The notes below the pieces were generated by a model that was not told where the DNA came from, searched no databases, and saw nothing but the letters and a program-made list of their open reading frames with translations. Positions 9,182 through 20,430 of a DNA stretch of 64,000 nucleotides are shown here, piece after piece (the first letter of the stretch is position 1; the number at the start of each line of letters is the position of its first letter). Source of the DNA: Pseudomonas oligotrophica (GTDB taxonomy: Bacteria > Pseudomonadota > Gammaproteobacteria > Pseudomonadales > Pseudomonadaceae); the NCBI RefSeq assembly GCF_021726475.1, contig NZ_JAKJRU010000008.1:1-64000 (forward strand). The letters run 5' to 3'. A program made the translations under genes and the position numbers.

Positions 9182-10008
9182 AGAACCTCCGCTACCGGGT
9201 TGGGATTGCCGCGCAGCCGGGCGGGAAATTCGACGGCGCGCTCGGCGAACAGGCCGACCACCTTGCCGATCACCGTCAGGGTCGGCGGCGTGAGCTGCTT
9301 CTCGTCGGCCATCAGCGGCAGCTGCTTGAGCGTGCAGCGCACCACCTGCTGGTCGTCGCGCGTGCCGTTGCCGATCAGTGCGGCGGGGGTATCCAGCGGC
9401 AGGCCGGCGGCGATCAGGTTGCGCGAGATCTCGGCCAGGCTCGACAGGCCCATGTAGAACACCAGGGTCTGCTGGCCGTCGACCAGGTTGGCCCAGGGCA
9501 GGCGCAGCTCGCCGTTCTCCTGCAGGTGGCCGGTGATGAACTGGCACGAATGCGCCAGGTCGCGGTGGGTCAGCGGGATGCCGGCATAGGCCGTGCAGCC
9601 GGCGGCGGCGGTGATGCCCGGCACCACCAGGCAGTCGATGCCGCGCACCAGGAGGAAGTCCAGCTCCTCGGCGCCGCGGCCGAAGATGAACGGGTCGCCG
9701 CCCTTGAGCCGCACCACGCGCTTGCCCTGCTGCGCGAGGTCGGCCAGCAGCTGGTTGATCTGCGGCTGCGGCAGGCTGTGGAAGCCGCTGGTCTTGCCGA
9801 CGTAGTGGCGGCTGCAGCGACCGGGCAGCAGGGCCATCAGGTCCTCGCTGACCAGGCGGTCGTAGACCACCGCATCGGCCTGTTGCAGCAGGCTCCAGCC
9901 GCGCAGGGTGAGCAGGCCGGGGTCGCCCGGGCCGGCGCCGACCAGGGCGACCTGACCGGGAGCGAGGGTGGCGCTCAGCGAGGCGGGAAAGGTGATTGGC
10001 TGATCCAT
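9172..10008 (-). CDS. nirE: NirE, uroporphyrinogen III C-methyltransferase
   Basis: This 278-residue enzyme has the tetrapyrrole methylase signatures VGAGPGDPGLLTLRG (residues 23-37), VVRLKGGDPFIFGRG and GIPLTHRD. It methylates uroporphyrinogen III with S-adenosylmethionine to precorrin-2, the first committed step toward heme d1. It is a single-function SUMT, not the fused CysG siroheme enzyme. It lies between nirJ and nirN in a minus-strand nirJEN group, as in P. stutzeri. The ribosome site is AGGAGAC in front of the ATG at 10008. Gene context makes the heme d1 role much likelier than siroheme or cobalamin. Confidence 0.95.
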   Translation of the reverse strand: MDQPITFPASLSATLAPGQVALVGAGPGDPGLLTLRGWSLLQQADAVVYDRLVSEDLMALLPGRCSRHYVGKTSGFHSLPQPQINQLLADLAQQGKRVVRLKGGDPFIFGRGAEELDFLLVRGIDCLVVPGITAAAGCTAYAGIPLTHRDLAHSCQFITGHLQENGELRLPWANLVDGQQTLVFYMGLSSLAEISRNLIAAGLPLDTPAALIGNGTRDDQQVVRCTLKQLPLMADEKQLTPPTLTVIGKVVGLFAERAVEFPARLRGNPNPVAEVLCG

Positions 10009-10077
10009 GCAGGTCTCCTGAATCTCATCGGCTGCGGTGGTTGACGCTGCGGCATCTGGCGGCCGCTTCGCTGAATC

Positions 10078-11259
10078 TCAGAGGGCGACGCTGGGGATGC
10101 GCTCGGGCATCGGCAGGCCGATCTCCTCGTCGGTGAGGTAGCAACCCGGGTCCTCGGCCCAGAGGTCGCCGGCCGCCCAGGCGCGGGTGCGGGTGTTGCC
10201 GTTGCAGATCGGCAGCCAGCGGCACTCGGCGCAGCGGCCGTTGACCGCGCGCGGGTGCTGGCGCAGCTGCTCGAGCAGCGGCTCGGGGCGTTCCAGCCAG
10301 ATCTCGCGGAAGGTCTGCCGGCGCACGTTGCCGACGGTGTGCTGCCACCAGTAGGTGTCCGGGTGCACGTCGCCGATGTTGTCGATGTTGGCGATGCCGC
10401 TGCCCGAGGCGTTGCCGCCCCAGGCGCGCAGCATCTGCTCCAGGCGCGCGGCGTGCTGCGGCAGGTTGGCCTCGACCCACTGCAGCAGGAGGATGGCGTC
10501 GGCGTCGTTGTTGCCGCTGACGAAGTCGGTCTCGCGGCCGTGCTGCACGTCGTCCCAGGCCTGCTCGAACAGCTGGCGCATGGCGTCGCGGGTCATCTGG
10601 TGGTGGGCGTCGGCCTTGCGGCTGCGCTTGCCACGGCCGCTGTAGTTGAGGTGCGAGAGGTAGAACTTCTGCACGTCGTGTTCGCGCATCAGCTCGAGCA
10701 GGGCCGGCAGTTGCGGGTAGTTGTTCTGCGTCAGGGTGGTGCGCAGGCCGACGCGGATGTCGTGCTGGCGGCACAGGTCGATGGCGTGCATCGAGGCGGC
10801 GAAGCTGCCCTTGAGCTGGCGCCAGTCGTCGTGCACCGCCTCCAGGCCGTCGATGCTGATGCCGACGTAGTCGAACCGGGCCGCGGCGATGCGTGCGATG
10901 TTGCGCTCGTCGATCAGCGTGCCGTTGCTCGACAGGGCGACGAAGAAGCCCTTGTCGCGGGCATGGTCGGATAGCTCGAAGATGTCCTGGCGCAGCAGCG
11001 GCTCGCCGCCGGAGAGGATCAGCACGCGCACGCCGGCGTCGTGCAGCTGGTCGATCACGCCGAGCGCCTCGGTGGTATCCAGCTCGTCGCGGAATTCGCT
11101 GTCGGCGGAGGTCGCGTAGCAGTGCCGGCAGGTCAGGTTGCAGCGACGCAGCAGGTTCCAGATCACCACCGGCGGCCGGCTGCCAGCCGTGCCACGGGCG
11201 CCGAGCACCCGCTGCTGCGGGTTGGCGAGCGCGCGCAGGTAATGGCTGATTCTCAACAT
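10078..11259 (-). CDS. nirJ: NirJ, radical SAM protein of heme d1 biosynthesis
   Basis: This 393-residue protein has the radical SAM cluster motif in RRCNLTCRHCYA (Cys40, Cys44, Cys47), the SAM motif LSGGEPLL and a C-terminal SPASM-like cysteine set (NGRCAECRWLPICNGN and a later DPGCYL). NirJ removes propionate side chains from 12,18-didecarboxysiroheme on the way to heme d1. It is the first gene of the nirJEN group on the minus strand, 69 bases ahead of nirE. The start at 11259 has a GAGGAG ribosome site. A degenerate FNR-like box about 95 bases upstream could drive it. Confidence 0.95.
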   Translation of the reverse strand: MLRISHYLRALANPQQRVLGARGTAGSRPPVVIWNLLRRCNLTCRHCYATSADSEFRDELDTTEALGVIDQLHDAGVRVLILSGGEPLLRQDIFELSDHARDKGFFVALSSNGTLIDERNIARIAAARFDYVGISIDGLEAVHDDWRQLKGSFAASMHAIDLCRQHDIRVGLRTTLTQNNYPQLPALLELMREHDVQKFYLSHLNYSGRGKRSRKADAHHQMTRDAMRQLFEQAWDDVQHGRETDFVSGNNDADAILLLQWVEANLPQHAARLEQMLRAWGGNASGSGIANIDNIGDVHPDTYWWQHTVGNVRRQTFREIWLERPEPLLEQLRQHPRAVNGRCAECRWLPICNGNTRTRAWAAGDLWAEDPGCYLTDEEIGLPMPERIPSVAL

Positions 11260-11353
11260 GGGCGATTCTCCTCGGGAGCGACGGCTCCGATGGCGCGCCG
11301 CTGGAGGCGCGCCGGGTTGCCTGCAGAATCACCGACCTGGCGGCTGCCCATCC

Positions 11354-11367
11354 TTGACCGGAAACAA
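11354..11367 (-). promoter_or_regulatory. Degenerate FNR/DNR-like box upstream of nirJ
   Basis: TTGAC-CGGA-AACAA matches TTGAT-N4-ATCAA at 8 of 10 positions. It sits in the 147-base gap between the norF-like gene and nirJ, in a plausible promoter position for nirJEN. The match is weaker than the boxes near nirS and nirQ. Confidence 0.4.
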
Positions 11368-11406
11368 TAAAAGGTCGGAACGCCGCCGTGGCGCGACGAA
11401 GCGCGC

Positions 11407-11664
11407 TCAGGCCAGCTGCGGCAGCAGCGCCAGCACGCCGCCGGCCAACAGCAGCGGCCAGCCGAGCAGCAGCAGGCGCCACAACCGGGGGGCGTGGCGC
11501 AGCTCCATGAAACCCTCGGTGATCAGCCAGGCCTTGCCCAGCGCCGCGGCGAGGATCGCGGCGCCGAGCAGCAGGCCCGAGCCGCTGCCGCCGAGCAGCA
11601 CGGTGAGGGTGGAGAGGGCGGCGAGCCCCAGCCAGCAGCCGATCAGGAGCTTGGAAGCGGACAT
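11407..11664 (-). CDS. NorF/NirP-like small membrane protein (cytochrome oxidase subunit IV family)
   Basis: This 85-residue protein has three membrane helices (about residues 5-22, 28-45 and 62-80) and the motif ITEGFMELRHAPRLWRLLL, typical of the prokaryotic subunit IV-like NorF/NirP family. The start at 11664 lies 11 bases after the stop of the NorE-like gene. In P. aeruginosa the equivalent pair is nirO-nirP behind nirQ; in P. stutzeri these are small ORFs beside nirQ. The family supports nitric oxide reductase activity, but its biochemical role is not clear. Confidence 0.82.
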   Translation of the reverse strand: MSASKLLIGCWLGLAALSTLTVLLGGSGSGLLLGAAILAAALGKAWLITEGFMELRHAPRLWRLLLLGWPLLLAGGVLALLPQLA

Positions 11665-11675
11665 GGCGGACCTCG

Positions 11676-15102
<3,427 letters not shown>

Positions 15103-15110
15103 GCCAATCC

Positions 15111-15132
15111 GGGGCGGGCTCCGGCCCGTCCC
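15111..15132 (+). terminator. Hairpin between nirS and nirM
   Basis: GGGGCGGGC and GCCCGTCCC can pair (one G-T) around a 4-base loop, directly after the nirS stop and without a T-run. It may stabilise the nirS message or attenuate downstream genes, giving high nirS output. Confidence 0.5.
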
Positions 15133-15155
15133 ACCCTAGCCTTGAGGAAGTTCTC

Positions 15156-15470
15156 ATGAAGAAAGTTCTGCTCCCGCTGCTCGCCCTGGGCGGCGCGCTC
15201 GCCCTGCAGCCGGCACTGGCCCAGGATGGCGAGGCGCTGTTCAAGAGCAAGCCCTGCGCGGCCTGCCACAGCATCGACGCCAAACTGGTCGGCCCGGCTT
15301 TCAAGGAAGTCGCCGCCAAGTACGCCGGCCAGGACGGTGCCGCCGACACCCTGGCGCTGCACATCAAGAATGGCAGCCAGGGCGTCTGGGGGCCGATCCC
15401 GATGCCGCCGAACCCGGTGACCGAAGAAGAGGCCAAGACGCTGGCCAACTGGGTCCTGAGCCAGAAGTAA
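15156..15470 (+). CDS. nirM: NirM, cytochrome c551
   Basis: This 104-residue periplasmic class I cytochrome has a signal peptide (cut near residue 22), heme site CAACH at 34-38 and a Met ligand in GPIPMPPNP (Met83). That fits c551, the electron donor to NirS. A GAGGAAG ribosome site precedes the ATG. It follows nirS by only 53 bases. In the classical P. stutzeri cluster nirT and nirB lie between these two genes; here they are missing, as in P. aeruginosa. Confidence 0.96.
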   Translation: MKKVLLPLLALGGALALQPALAQDGEALFKSKPCAACHSIDAKLVGPAFKEVAAKYAGQDGAADTLALHIKNGSQGVWGPIPMPPNPVTEEEAKTLANWVLSQK

Positions 15471-15487
15471 GCGTCCCGGAGGGCGTC

Positions 15488-15826
15488 ATGAAAGTGTCCC
15501 GACAAATAGCAAGACGTCCGGGGCTCGCTCTGGCGTCCCTTCTCCTGATTCCCGCTGCGCTGGCCGAGCCCTCGGCCCAACGTCAGGCGCAGCTGGAACA
15601 CCTGCTCCAGCAGGACTGTGGCTCCTGCCACGGCCTGCGCATGACCGGCGGCCTCGGCCCGGCACTCACCCTCGACGCGCTGGCCGGCAAACCCCGCCAA
15701 TCCCTGATCGCCACCGTGACCCACGGCCGCCCCGGCACCGCCATGCCTGGCTGGAAGGCCCTGCTCGACGAGCAGGATGTCGCCTGGCTGGTCGACCTGC
15801 TGCTCGAAGGATATCCCAAGCCATGA
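15488..15826 (+). CDS. nirC: NirC, cytochrome c55x
   Basis: This 112-residue periplasmic monoheme cytochrome has a signal peptide ending at ALA (residue 26) and a heme site CGSCH at residues 44-48. The Met ligand is probably in GTAMPGW. NirC can donate electrons to NirS and is also implicated in accepting electrons from NirN during heme d1 maturation. It sits between nirM and nirF and overlaps nirF by 4 bases (ATGA). Confidence 0.94.
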   Translation: MKVSRQIARRPGLALASLLLIPAALAEPSAQRQAQLEHLLQQDCGSCHGLRMTGGLGPALTLDALAGKPRQSLIATVTHGRPGTAMPGWKALLDEQDVAWLVDLLLEGYPKP

Positions 15827-17004
15827 TCCGCCCGACCCTGCTTGCCGCCGCGGCCAGCCTGCTGCTCGCCGCCTGCGCCCACCAACCGCCGCTGCGCGGC
15901 ACCGGCGACCTCGGCGTGGTGGTCGAGCGCGCCACCGGCAGCCTGCAGATCATCGAGACCAGCGGGCGCAGCAGCCTGGCGCGCATCGAAGGGCTTGGCG
16001 ACCTGTCGCACGCCTCGGTGGTGTTCTCCCGCGACGAGCGCTTCGCCTATGTGTTCGGCCGCGACGGCGGGCTGACCAAGGTCGACCTGCTCGAGCAGCG
16101 CATCGACAGGCGCGTGGTGCAGGGCGGCAACAGCATCGGCGGGGCGATCAGCCAGGACGGCACCCTGATCGCCGTCGGCAACTACGAGCCTGGCGGGGTC
16201 AAGGTGTTCGATGCCGTGACGCTGGAGCTGGTCGCCGACATCCCGGCCACGCCGCTGGCCGACGGCAACCGCAACTCGCGGGTGGTCGGCGTACTCGACG
16301 CGCCCGGGCGGCGCTTCATCTACAGCCTGTTCGACACCCACGAGACCTGGCTGCTGGACTTCAGCCAGGGCAACACGCCCGCCATCACCCGCTTCGACGA
16401 CATCGGCCAGCAGCCCTACGACGCGCTGCTGACCCCCGACGGCCGCTACTACGTCGCCGGCCTGTTCGGCGAGGACGGCATGGGCAAGATCGACCTCTGG
16501 CACCCCGAACGCGGTGTCGAGCGCATTCTCGACGGCTACGGCCGCGGCCAGGAAAAGCTGCCGGTCTACAAGATGCCGCACCTGGAAGGCTGGACCGTGG
16601 CTGGCAACCAGACCTTCGTTCCGGCGATCGGCCAGCACCGTGTGCTGGTGATGGATTCGCAGAGCTGGAAGCAGACCGACGCCATCGACGTCGCCGGCCA
16701 GCCGGTGTTCGTCATGGCGCGGCCCGACGCGCGGCAGATCTGGGTCAACTTCGCCTACCCGGACAACGGCAAGGTGCAGGTGATCGACAGCGAGACCCAC
16801 GAGATCATCGCCGACCTGGAGCCAGGCCCGGCGGTGCTGCACATGGAATTCACCGCGCGCGGCGACCAGCTCTGGCTGTCGGTGCGCGACGGCAACGAGG
16901 TCCAGGTCTGGGACCCGTACCGGCTGCAGCTGCTCGAGCGCCTGCCGGCCGAGAGCCCGAGCGGCATCTTCCTCACCAGCCGTGCCCACGAGACGGGACT
17001 CTGA
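15823..17004 (+). CDS. nirF: NirF, heme d1 biosynthesis lipoprotein
   Basis: This 393-residue propeller protein resembles the d1 domain of NirS and NirN. The N-terminus has a lipobox LAAC with Cys18, so it is likely a periplasmic lipoprotein. Visible blades include FSRDERFAYVFGRDGG and LTPDGRYYVAGLFGEDGMGK. NirF binds heme d1 precursors and acts in the late, periplasmic stage of cofactor formation. The start overlaps the nirC stop by 4 bases. The stop is one base before the nirD start, so the genes are tightly coupled. Confidence 0.95.
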   Translation: MIRPTLLAAAASLLLAACAHQPPLRGTGDLGVVVERATGSLQIIETSGRSSLARIEGLGDLSHASVVFSRDERFAYVFGRDGGLTKVDLLEQRIDRRVVQGGNSIGGAISQDGTLIAVGNYEPGGVKVFDAVTLELVADIPATPLADGNRNSRVVGVLDAPGRRFIYSLFDTHETWLLDFSQGNTPAITRFDDIGQQPYDALLTPDGRYYVAGLFGEDGMGKIDLWHPERGVERILDGYGRGQEKLPVYKMPHLEGWTVAGNQTFVPAIGQHRVLVMDSQSWKQTDAIDVAGQPVFVMARPDARQIWVNFAYPDNGKVQVIDSETHEIIADLEPGPAVLHMEFTARGDQLWLSVRDGNEVQVWDPYRLQLLERLPAESPSGIFLTSRAHETGL

Positions 17005-17005
17005 C

Positions 17006-17464
17006 ATGCACCTCGACGCCCTCAGCCGCCGCCTGATCGACCGCTTCCAGCACGGCATGCCGCTGTGCGCCGAGCCCTACCGCGCCATGGCCGAGGAGCT
17101 TGGCTGCGCCGAGACCGAGGTGCTCGCCTGCCTGCAGCAGCTGGAGGCCGGTGGCGGGTTGTCACGCATCGGCCCGGTGTTCGAACACAGCCGCGCGGGT
17201 GCCAGCACCCTGGTGGCGCTGGCCGTGCCGCCGGTCCGGCTGGAGGCGGTCGCCGAGCGCATCAACCGCTTCCCCGAGGTCAACCACAACTACCTGCGCG
17301 AGCATCGCTACAACCTCTGGTTCGTGCTCACCGGCCCGGATCGCGCGCACCTCGACCGCGTCCTCGCCGAGATCGAGGCCGACACCGGCCTGGTGCCGCT
17401 GGACCTGCCGATGCAGAGCGCCTACCGCATCGACCTGGGCTTCCCGCTGGGAGACTTGCCATGA
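17006..17464 (+). CDS. nirD: NirD, siroheme decarboxylase subunit
   Basis: This 152-residue AsnC/Lrp-like protein has an N-terminal winged-helix region ([15 protein letters not shown]) and a C-terminal ferredoxin-like fold with the family motif [18 protein letters not shown]. NirD, L, G and H together decarboxylate siroheme to 12,18-didecarboxysiroheme. The ATG at 17006 gives the conserved start; the longer frame from 16982 overlaps nirF. It overlaps nirL by 4 bases (ATGA). Confidence 0.93.
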   Translation: MHLDALSRRLIDRFQHGMPLCAEPYRAMAEELGCAETEVLACLQQLEAGGGLSRIGPVFEHSRAGASTLVALAVPPVRLEAVAERINRFPEVNHNYLREHRYNLWFVLTGPDRAHLDRVLAEIEADTGLVPLDLPMQSAYRIDLGFPLGDLP

Positions 17465-17970
17465 CCCTCACGCTCGATCATCCGCAGGCGCTGCAACTGC
17501 GCCGCCTGCTCGAGGCCGGCCTGCCGCTGGTGTCGCGCCCCTACGCCTGGCTCGCCGAACAGCTCGGCGCCAGCGAGGACGCAGTGCTCGAGCAGGTCCG
17601 CCAGTGGAACGAGGGCGGCCTGTTCCGCCGCGTCGGCGTGGTGCTCAAGCACCGCGCGCTGGGTTACCGGGCCAACGCCATGCTGGTGCTGGACGTGCCG
17701 GATGCAGCGGTCGACGCCATCGGCCGCCAGCTCGGCGCCGCGCCGGGGGTCAACCTCTGCTACCAGCGTCCGCGGCGCTTGCCGCAGTGGCGCTACAACC
17801 TGTTCTGCATGGTCCACGGTCGCGAGCGCGAGCAGGTCGAGCGGCAGATCGAGCGCCTGCTCGCCGAGCAGGGGCTGAGTGAGCTGCCGCACCAACTGCT
17901 GTTCAGCACCCGCGCGTTCAAGCAGTGCGGCGGCCGCTTCGCTCCGCCGGCGGAGCGCGCCCATGGATGA
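17461..17970 (+). CDS. nirL: NirL, siroheme decarboxylase subunit
   Basis: This 169-residue paralogue of NirD has the same Lrp-like layout. Its signature ([20 protein letters not shown]) has CYQR...WRYNLF where NirD and NirG have HNY.RE....W. The ATG at 17461 overlaps the nirD stop, and the 3' end overlaps the nirG start by 8 bases. In one-gene systems NirD and NirL are fused; here all four proteins are separate. Confidence 0.92.
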   Translation: MTLTLDHPQALQLRRLLEAGLPLVSRPYAWLAEQLGASEDAVLEQVRQWNEGGLFRRVGVVLKHRALGYRANAMLVLDVPDAAVDAIGRQLGAAPGVNLCYQRPRRLPQWRYNLFCMVHGREREQVERQIERLLAEQGLSELPHQLLFSTRAFKQCGGRFAPPAERAHG

Positions 17971-18406
17971 ACTCGATCGCCAGCTGATCAATCGTCTGCA
18001 ACATGGCCTGCCGCTGGTGCGCCAGCCCTGGGAGGCGCTGGCCGAGGAACTCGGCAGCAACTCCGCGACCCTGCGCGCGCGGGTGCAGGCGCTGCTCGAT
18101 GACGGCACCCTGACCCGCTTCGGCCCGATGTTCGACATCGAGCGCCTCGGCGGAGCCTTCACCCTGGCCGCCTTGTCGGTTCCGGAGGAGCGCTTCGATG
18201 AGGTCGCCGCCGTGCTCGAGGCGATGCCGGAGGTGGCGCACAACTACCGCCGCGAGCATGCCTGGAACATGTGGTTCGTGCTCGGCTGCGCGACACCCGA
18301 GGGGATCGCCGAGACCATCGCGCGGATCGAGGCAGAGACCGGGCTGGCGGTACTCAACCTGCCGAAGGAGGAGACCTATCATGTCGGATTGCATTTCGCC
18401 GTCTGA
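17963..18406 (+). CDS. nirG: NirG, siroheme decarboxylase subunit
   Basis: This 147-residue protein is of the NirD type, with [19 protein letters not shown] at the start and [18 protein letters not shown] as the active-site segment. It forms part of the siroheme decarboxylase complex. The ATG at 17963 gives the conserved N-terminus; the reading frame from 17879 would add residues copied from nirL DNA. It overlaps nirH by 26 bases. Confidence 0.92.
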   Translation: MDELDRQLINRLQHGLPLVRQPWEALAEELGSNSATLRARVQALLDDGTLTRFGPMFDIERLGGAFTLAALSVPEERFDEVAAVLEAMPEVAHNYRREHAWNMWFVLGCATPEGIAETIARIEAETGLAVLNLPKEETYHVGLHFAV

Positions 18407-18896
18407 CCTGGCCCTGGCGCAGCGCCTGGTAGCGCTCACCGAGGCTGGCCTGCCGCTGGTCGAGGACCCCTGGGCCTGGCTGGCCGACGAGCTGGGGATC
18501 GAGGTGGACGAGGCGCTGGCGTTGCTGCAGCGCTTGCAGGCCAGCGGCGCGATCCGCCGCATCGCCGCGGTGCCCAACCACTACCGGCTGGGCTACCGGC
18601 ACAACGGCATGACCGTCTGGGACGTCGACGATGCCGAGATCGAACGGCTCGGTGCGCTGATCGGTGCGCAGCCGTTCGTCAGCCACTGCTACCGCCGTCC
18701 GCGCCAGGATGGCTGGCGCTACAACCTGTTCGCCATGGTCCATGGGCGCAGCGCCGACTACATCGAGGCCTACCGCAACCAGATCCGCGCGCTGCTGGGC
18801 AACGCCTGCCGCGCCGATGAGATGCTGGTCTCCAGCCGCATCCTGAAGAAGACCGGCCTGCGCATCGCCGCCGGGCGCGCGGGCGCTGGCCGGTAG
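18381..18896 (+). CDS. nirH: NirH, siroheme decarboxylase subunit
   Basis: This 171-residue protein is of the NirL type, with EDPWAWLADELG near residue 28 and VSHCYRRPRQDGWRYNLFA as the signature segment. The ATG at 18381 follows a GGAGGAGA ribosome site inside the nirG 3' end. It closes the nirSMCFDLGH operon. nirJEN, which follow directly in P. aeruginosa, are on the far side of nirQ here. Confidence 0.92.
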   Translation: MSDCISPSDLALAQRLVALTEAGLPLVEDPWAWLADELGIEVDEALALLQRLQASGAIRRIAAVPNHYRLGYRHNGMTVWDVDDAEIERLGALIGAQPFVSHCYRRPRQDGWRYNLFAMVHGRSADYIEAYRNQIRALLGNACRADEMLVSSRILKKTGLRIAAGRAGAGR

Positions 18897-18924
18897 GTGG
18901 GCGCGCACGGCCGACTCACTTTCC

Positions 18925-18941
18925 GGTGCACCCGGCGCACC
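18925..18941. repeat. Possible REP-like palindrome after nirH
   Basis: GGTGCACCCGGCGCACC is an imperfect palindrome in the 153-base gap between the convergent nirH and porin genes. Related GGTGCGC / GCGCACC strings recur nearby (about 18950-18990). It resembles short GC-rich extragenic repeats of pseudomonads and may act as a two-way terminator. Copy number cannot be judged from one window. Confidence 0.35.
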
Positions 18942-19049
18942 CTACGAAGCGCCGGGCGCACGGGGGCTGGCTGGTAGGGGGGCGCACGCACCGTCGTCCC
19001 CTTACGGCGGGCGTGTGCTGGCCCGCTCTCGTTTCCCGCACCCATCCGA

Positions 19050-20318
19050 TCAGAAGCTGACCACCGTCTTCAGCCCCAGGACCACCACGTCTTCCGCCTC
19101 GTCGAAGCCGCCGGGCCGATGGAAGTACTGGATGTTCGGCGTCAGCGAAATCGCCGGCGTCAGGGCGACGCGGTAGTAGAGCTCGGCCGGGTATTCGACG
19201 TCTGGCACCGGCTCGCTCTGTTCGCGCAGGCGCCGGCGGGCGTCGTCGTTGATTTCCAGGCGCCCGAGGCCCAGGCCTAGCTCGTCGTTCGGCCGCGCGG
19301 CGAACGGCGCGGAGAGGAAGGCGCCGACCTGCCAGATGCGCTCGATGTAGGTCACGCCCGGGTCGGACTGGATGAAGTTGGCGAACAGCTTCAACTGTCG
19401 CTCGGCCACCGCGCTGCTCTGCCAGACCTGCTGCTCGGCCATCAGGTAGCCGCCCGTGGCGTGGTCGTGCTCGGCGGCCGCGGCACCGGAAAGCGACATG
19501 GGCCGGCCGGCACCGTCGCGGTAGAGGTCTTCGAAGTCACCGGTGTTGCGCCACAGGCCCAGGCGATAGGCGCCGGGTTGCCCGCCCAGGGTTGGCGTCC
19601 AGCCCAGTTCGGCGACCGCGTGATAGCCGGTGGTGCCCGACGGGCTGCCGAAGTTCAGGCCCTGCTCACGCTCGGTGAAGCGCGGGTTGACCTGGTAAAA
19701 CGCAGTCTGCATCGACCATTTTTCGTTCAGCTGGTAGCGCGCGGTAGCGCCCCATTGGCTGATCGGCCAAGTGTACCAGTTGGGTGTGACATAGCCGGGC
19801 ACCGTGCCGCAGAAACCGAGGTTCTGGAACGGGCAGGCGAAGGGGTAGATGTCCCCGCTCATGGGCAGCCGGCCGAGCTTGACCAGTAGGCGGTCCTCGA
19901 GCAGCGCCTGCTGGTAATAGAACTGCACCAGCCGGGTGGTGCTGCCATAGCCGTAGATTTCCTGCGGCTGCAGCAATACGCCGAGGTCGGCCTCGGCGTT
20001 GAGGTTCTCGCCGTTGCGGTTGGTCAGCGTGAAGTGCAGGCCGGCGCCGGACCAGCCCAGCAGTTTGTCCAGGTCCAGCGCGGCGTCGAACATCACCTGG
20101 TCGGCGTAGGTGCCGGTGTGGTCATCGCCGCCCTGCGTGTTCCAGGCCAGCTCGTTGACGTAGGTGATCTGCAGGCCGACCCCGGCCTCATGCAGGCGGG
20201 TGCGGTTGCCGTCCCAGTCGCCGAACAGGAACTGCTCGGGTGAATAGTCCGCCGCGTGGGCAGAAGTGAACAGGCAGGCGGCGAGAACGCCGCTGCCGAA
20301 GCGCAGGCTTGTTGTCAT
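19050..20318 (-). CDS. OprB-type carbohydrate-selective outer membrane porin
   Basis: This 422-residue protein has a signal peptide ending at AHA (residue 22), then LFGDWDGNRTRLHEAGVGLQ, the hallmark N-terminal segment of OprB porins. The body alternates short beta-strand segments and ends in VVVLGLKTVVSF with the terminal Phe needed for outer membrane insertion. It would admit sugars or polyols to the periplasm. It is downstream of the PQQ alcohol dehydrogenase on the same strand, across a 112-base gap with a strong hairpin, so substrate entry and periplasmic oxidation may be linked. Confidence 0.9.
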   Translation of the reverse strand: MTTSLRFGSGVLAACLFTSAHAADYSPEQFLFGDWDGNRTRLHEAGVGLQITYVNELAWNTQGGDDHTGTYADQVMFDAALDLDKLLGWSGAGLHFTLTNRNGENLNAEADLGVLLQPQEIYGYGSTTRLVQFYYQQALLEDRLLVKLGRLPMSGDIYPFACPFQNLGFCGTVPGYVTPNWYTWPISQWGATARYQLNEKWSMQTAFYQVNPRFTEREQGLNFGSPSGTTGYHAVAELGWTPTLGGQPGAYRLGLWRNTGDFEDLYRDGAGRPMSLSGAAAAEHDHATGGYLMAEQQVWQSSAVAERQLKLFANFIQSDPGVTYIERIWQVGAFLSAPFAARPNDELGLGLGRLEINDDARRRLREQSEPVPDVEYPAELYYRVALTPAISLTPNIQYFHRPGGFDEAEDVVVLGLKTVVSF

Positions 20319-20365
20319 TGTTCTGATCCTTTGGGATGTAACGGTGCGCGTGCGTTTCTGCTATT

Positions 20366-20393
20366 GGTAACGCCTGGCTATCCAGGCGTTACC
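20366..20393. terminator. Perfect 12-bp stem between the alcohol dehydrogenase and porin genes
   Basis: GGTAACGCCTGG and CCAGGCGTTACC form a perfect stem with a CTAT loop. No T-run follows on either strand. It sits 38 bases after the dehydrogenase stop. It may be a partial terminator or an RNA processing and stability element. Confidence 0.6.
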
Positions 20394-20430
20394 GGCTCAA
20401 CTGTTTGGTTGGTGATCGAAAGTTGCCGGC

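Noticed and set aside
7667..9457. 596-residue plus-strand frame
   Set aside because: It is antisense to nirN and nirE.
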